Assembly (NCBI GenBank): GCA_045612105.1 | Contig: JAZKYL010000113.1 | Coordinates: 265,447-329,446, forward strand | Length of the DNA stretch: 64,000 nt | Direction: 5' to 3' | From: SVTX01 sp045612105 | GTDB taxonomy: Bacteria > Bacillota > Clostridia > Oscillospirales > CAG-272 | In this document: positions 61,421-64,000 of the stretch, in pieces | Numbering within the stretch: position 1 is the first letter of the stretch | Layout: every line of letters begins with the position of its first letter | The notes under the pieces: generated by a model | Database searches by the model: none | Told to the model about the DNA's origin: nothing | Seen by the model: the letters and a program-made list of their open reading frames with translations, nothing else | Translations under genes and position numbers: made by a program

Positions 61421-63766
61421 ATGACAGACGCGGATCGCATTTTTGAACGCTTCCCCGATTTTATACGAGAATATATTTATTCTCATTCCTGGGAATCTCT
61501 GCGCGCCGTTCAGGTAGCTGCTGCAAAGACTATTTTTGACACCGACAACAATCTGCTCCTGACCTCCTCAACTGCAAGCGGCAAAACCGAAGCGGCATTC
61601 TTCCCCATCCTCTCGCTTTTGCATGAAGACAAACCTTCCAGCGTGGGGGTACTCTATATTGCCCCCCTCAAGAGCCTTATAAACGACCAGTTTGAAAGGC
61701 TTGAAGAGGTGCTTGATATGACAGGTGTAAAGGTAACTCATTGGCATGGCGACGTAGCGGCATCACACAAGAGAAAGCTACTTGAAAAGCCCGAGGGTAT
61801 TTTGCAGATAACTCCCGAATCTCTTGAGGCGATGCTTATTAATCGTTCCAATGACATTCCAAGGCTTTTCGGCGACCTTCGCTTCGTCGTTATCGACGAG
61901 ATTCACACCCTGACAGGCACCGATCGAGGAAATCAGATAATCTGTTTGCTTTCCCGCATTGCCCATCTTATAGGATTTCACCCTCGCCGTATTGCGTTGT
62001 CTGCGACTATCGGCGACCCTTCTCTTGCCGCAGAGTGGTTAAATGCCGACACCGGCAGAGATATTGACGTGCCTACATTCGGTCAGGAGAAAATTCGTTG
62101 GAGACTTGGTCTTGAACATTTCTATATTCAGAATCCTGAGGTAGAGGCGATAAAAAAAGAGGAAGAAAAGGCAAAAGCCGCCGCAAAGACGGCAGCCAAC
62201 GATATAATTTTTGTGGAAAAGGTGGAGTATGCTCCTAATAGCGAGGAATATGCCGAAAAGGACGACGGCTACGACAAAGTAGGCAGCATGAAACCCTATT
62301 ACATCGATCCCGGATACGAATATGCATACGATTGTGTAAAGGATAAAAAATCGCTCGTTTTCTCCAACTCACGCGAGGAAACCGAGTATGTCTGCGCCAC
62401 TTTGCGTCAGATAGCAAAGCTTCGCGGTGACGAGGATAGCCACATTCTTATTCACCACGGTAATCTTTCGGCATCTCTTCGTGAAGAAGCAGAAATGAAG
62501 ATGCGCGACGACGAGGAATTCGCCGTCACCTGTGCTACGGTCACAATGGAGCTTGGCATTGATATTGGTCAACTTGAGAGAGTTATGCAGATCGAGGCAC
62601 CCAACAGCGTTTCAAGCTTTCTCCAAAGACTTGGTCGCTCAGGCAGACGAGGCCAGACACCCGAGATGATGATGGTATTCCGGGAGGAAGAGGCACTTCC
62701 AAACGCTCCTCTGCCCCAGCTTATTCCGTGGGAATTGTTACGAGGAATAGCAATAATTCAGCTTTATATCGAGGAGCGCTTTATCGAGCCGCCCTCACGC
62801 AAAAAGATGCCCTTCAGCCTGCTTTTCCACCAGACACTTTCAATGTTGGCTTCATCAGGTGAGCTTACTCCCGCGCGCCTTGCGCAAAGGGTGCTCTCTC
62901 TTCCTCCCTTCAGATTTGTAAGCCGCGAAGACTATAAAGCTCTTATAGTTTCGATGCTGAATAACGGCTTTATTGAGATGACCGAGGAAAAGGGTCTTAT
63001 AGTCGGTCTTGTAGGCGAAAGACTCTTGAAGAGCTTCAAATTTTACGCGGTATTCAAGGATAGCGAGGATTTCACGGTACGTTGCGGCTCCGACGAGATC
63101 GGAACGATAACCACTCCCCCGCCCGTTGGCGACAGATTTGCTTTGGCAGGTCGCGTGTGGGAGGTGGAGGAGCTCGACATTACAAGAAAGCTGCTTTACG
63201 TTAAAAAGGTTGACGGCAAGATGGAGGTCTCGTGGCCCGGCGACTTCGGCGAGATACACACCAAAATTTTGCGCCGTATGAGGCGGATACTTGAGGAGGA
63301 CACAGTTTATCCCTATCTCAAGGAAAACGCCGTAAAACGCTTAAATCAGGCTCGTGCGACGGCGAGAAACACAGGTATGCTTGAACACTCCCTCGTTCAC
63401 CTTGGCGGCTACTCCTGGTGTCTCTTCCCATGGCTCGGAACACGCTCCTTCCGCACTCTGCGTAAGTACATAAAGAAAAATTCCGCGGCGAATAACCTGA
63501 GCGGCATAGAGTTTGAGGGTTGCTATTATATCACCTTCAAGATGGAAAAGGTATCGGATATTCAGTTCATTTCACACCTGCTTGACGGAGTTGAGCGCGA
63601 GGGCATCGTCTGCGAGCACCTCGTCGAGAATAGCGAGATACCCGTGTTCGAAAAATATGATAACTATATCCCCCACGACCTGCTTCGCAAGGCTTATGCC
63701 GCAGATAAGCTCCGTGCCGACGAGGCTGAGGAACAAATACGAGCAATATTCGGAGAATTTGAATGA
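61421..63766 (+). CDS. DEAD/DEAH-box helicase, Lhr-like (BrxHI type)
   Basis: A 781-residue superfamily 2 helicase. Motifs: Walker A STASGKTEA (about 50-58), PLKSLINDQ (Ia), the DEIH box (159-162), LSATIGDP (motif III), SLVFSNSREETEYVC (IV), TCATVTMELGIDIG (V) and LQRLGRSGRRGQ (VI), followed by a winged-helix and C-terminal region of Lhr type (EVEELDITRKLLYVKKVDG, FPWLGTRSFRTL). All ATPase and helicase residues are intact. It should unwind or translocate on nucleic acid, partnered by the upstream ATPase (24-bp gap, AGGAGG). It closes the operon; the terminator at 63774-63809 follows directly. Confidence 0.9.
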   Translation: MTDADRIFERFPDFIREYIYSHSWESLRAVQVAAAKTIFDTDNNLLLTSSTASGKTEAAFFPILSLLHEDKPSSVGVLYIAPLKSLINDQFERLEEVLDMTGVKVTHWHGDVAASHKRKLLEKPEGILQITPESLEAMLINRSNDIPRLFGDLRFVVIDEIHTLTGTDRGNQIICLLSRIAHLIGFHPRRIALSATIGDPSLAAEWLNADTGRDIDVPTFGQEKIRWRLGLEHFYIQNPEVEAIKKEEEKAKAAAKTAANDIIFVEKVEYAPNSEEYAEKDDGYDKVGSMKPYYIDPGYEYAYDCVKDKKSLVFSNSREETEYVCATLRQIAKLRGDEDSHILIHHGNLSASLREEAEMKMRDDEEFAVTCATVTMELGIDIGQLERVMQIEAPNSVSSFLQRLGRSGRRGQTPEMMMVFREEEALPNAPLPQLIPWELLRGIAIIQLYIEERFIEPPSRKKMPFSLLFHQTLSMLASSGELTPARLAQRVLSLPPFRFVSREDYKALIVSMLNNGFIEMTEEKGLIVGLVGERLLKSFKFYAVFKDSEDFTVRCGSDEIGTITTPPPVGDRFALAGRVWEVEELDITRKLLYVKKVDGKMEVSWPGDFGEIHTKILRRMRRILEEDTVYPYLKENAVKRLNQARATARNTGMLEHSLVHLGGYSWCLFPWLGTRSFRTLRKYIKKNSAANNLSGIEFEGCYYITFKMEKVSDIQFISHLLDGVEREGIVCEHLVENSEIPVFEKYDNYIPHDLLRKAYAADKLRADEAEEQIRAIFGEFE

Positions 63767-63773
63767 TTAAATC

Positions 63774-63809
63774 AAAAAAGGTTTCAAACGTCGTTTTGAA
63801 ACCTTTTTT
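63774..63809. terminator. Bidirectional terminator between helicase and AraC genes
   Basis: A perfect 15-bp stem (63774-63788 with 63795-63809) with A-tract and T-tract ends, eight bases beyond the helicase stop and facing the minus-strand AraC fragment. Confidence 0.9.
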
Positions 63810-63875
63810 GCATATATTTGATATTTTCTGACATAAAATTTATTGCTTTACGATCAATAAAAATGCTATAATTAT

Positions 63876-64000
63876 TCATCGCGCAGAACGTGGAGTTATT
63901 CCCTTGTAGCGTTTGTACGTTGCCGTAAAATATGATACGTTATTATACCCACACCGAATTGCAATATCCGCAACAGGATAATCGGTCGTTTTCAGTAATC
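63876..64000 (-). CDS. AraC-family regulator, C-terminal end only (cut by the window edge)
   Basis: The minus strand is open from the window edge to a TGA at 63876-63878 and codes 40 residues: LLKTTDYPVADIAIRCGYNN then VSYFTATYKRYKGITPRSAR. This is the second helix-turn-helix of an AraC-type DNA-binding domain (the SYFTATYKRYKGITP pattern is the AraC signature core). The rest of the gene lies to the right of the window. It is too diverged from the AraC gene at 1626-2384 to be a recent copy. What it regulates cannot be seen. Confidence 0.88.
   Translation of the reverse strand, partial: LLKTTDYPVADIAIRCGYNNVSYFTATYKRYKGITPRSAR

Noticed and set aside
58230..63766. Complete BREX system
   Set aside because: Only the ATPase and helicase types are shared; methylase, alkaline-phosphatase-like and Lon-like or BrxC genes are not in the window.

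Overview
The window is chromosomal DNA of an anaerobic, endospore-forming member of the Clostridia. The evidence is spoIIID (9959-10225) and spoIVA (32844-34322), both diagnostic of endospore formers, AGGAGG-type ribosome binding sites, A+T-rich sigma-A promoters (TTGACA/TATAAT, 16-17 bp spacers) and housekeeping genes of Firmicute type (murA, radA, proC, rlmB, rluA-type). The many long-linker lipoproteins and the sugar-catabolic genes suggest a host- or plant-fibre-associated species, but this is inference and genus cannot be read from the sequence. No tRNA, rRNA, CRISPR array or intact insertion sequence was seen.

Layout. 0-9.8 kb is a sugar-catabolic region: a ThuA-like gene and an AraC regulator on the minus strand (with a broken partial copy of that regulator between them), then a plus-strand operon of an SDR oxidoreductase, two TIM-barrel isomerase/epimerases and two near-duplicate Gfo/Idh/MocA dehydrogenases, then a GH36-type alpha-galactosidase. 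ThuA, Gfo/Idh/MocA and TIM-barrel proteins together suggest oxidative (3-keto) glycoside breakdown. 9.9-16.6 kb holds spoIIID, two SpoU/TrmH methyltransferases, proC, membrane proteins and two NodB deacetylases. 16.6-22.9 kb holds a 1034-residue membrane protein that looks like a catalytically dead P-type ATPase with an 18-bp tandem repeat, followed by a radical SAM pair and a small conserved-looking protein. 22.9-32.8 kb mixes surface lipoproteins (SGNH/sialate esterase type, SLH/cadherin-like, calcium-loop type) with a pseudouridine synthase, a DUF3810 metalloprotease-like membrane protein and murA. 32.8-39.6 kb is a minus-strand block: two ABC exporters flanking a DUF1854 protein, then spoIVA. 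radA follows at 39.8 kb.

41.3-57.9 kb is dominated by three consecutive giant paralogous lipoproteins (1832, 1974 and 1613 residues) of a family I do not recognise. They share a signal peptide with lipobox, a Thr/Ser/Glu-rich stalk, a large conserved core and a C-terminal set of two module types that are duplicated and reordered from copy to copy. This is the best candidate for an undescribed surface system. 58.2-63.8 kb is a three-gene operon (TerB_N-type protein, BrxD-like P-loop ATPase, Lhr-like DEAD/DEAH helicase) resembling stress or anti-phage modules. The window ends in the C-terminus of a second AraC-type regulator on the minus strand.

Regulatory structure is unusually readable: overlapping face-to-face sigma-A promoters between the AraC gene and the sugar operon, a direct-repeat site at the thuA promoter, and a terminator-like hairpin that contains the ribosome binding site of spoIVA while a sigma-E-like promoter lies across its other arm. 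Function calls rest on reading motifs by eye; no database search was possible.
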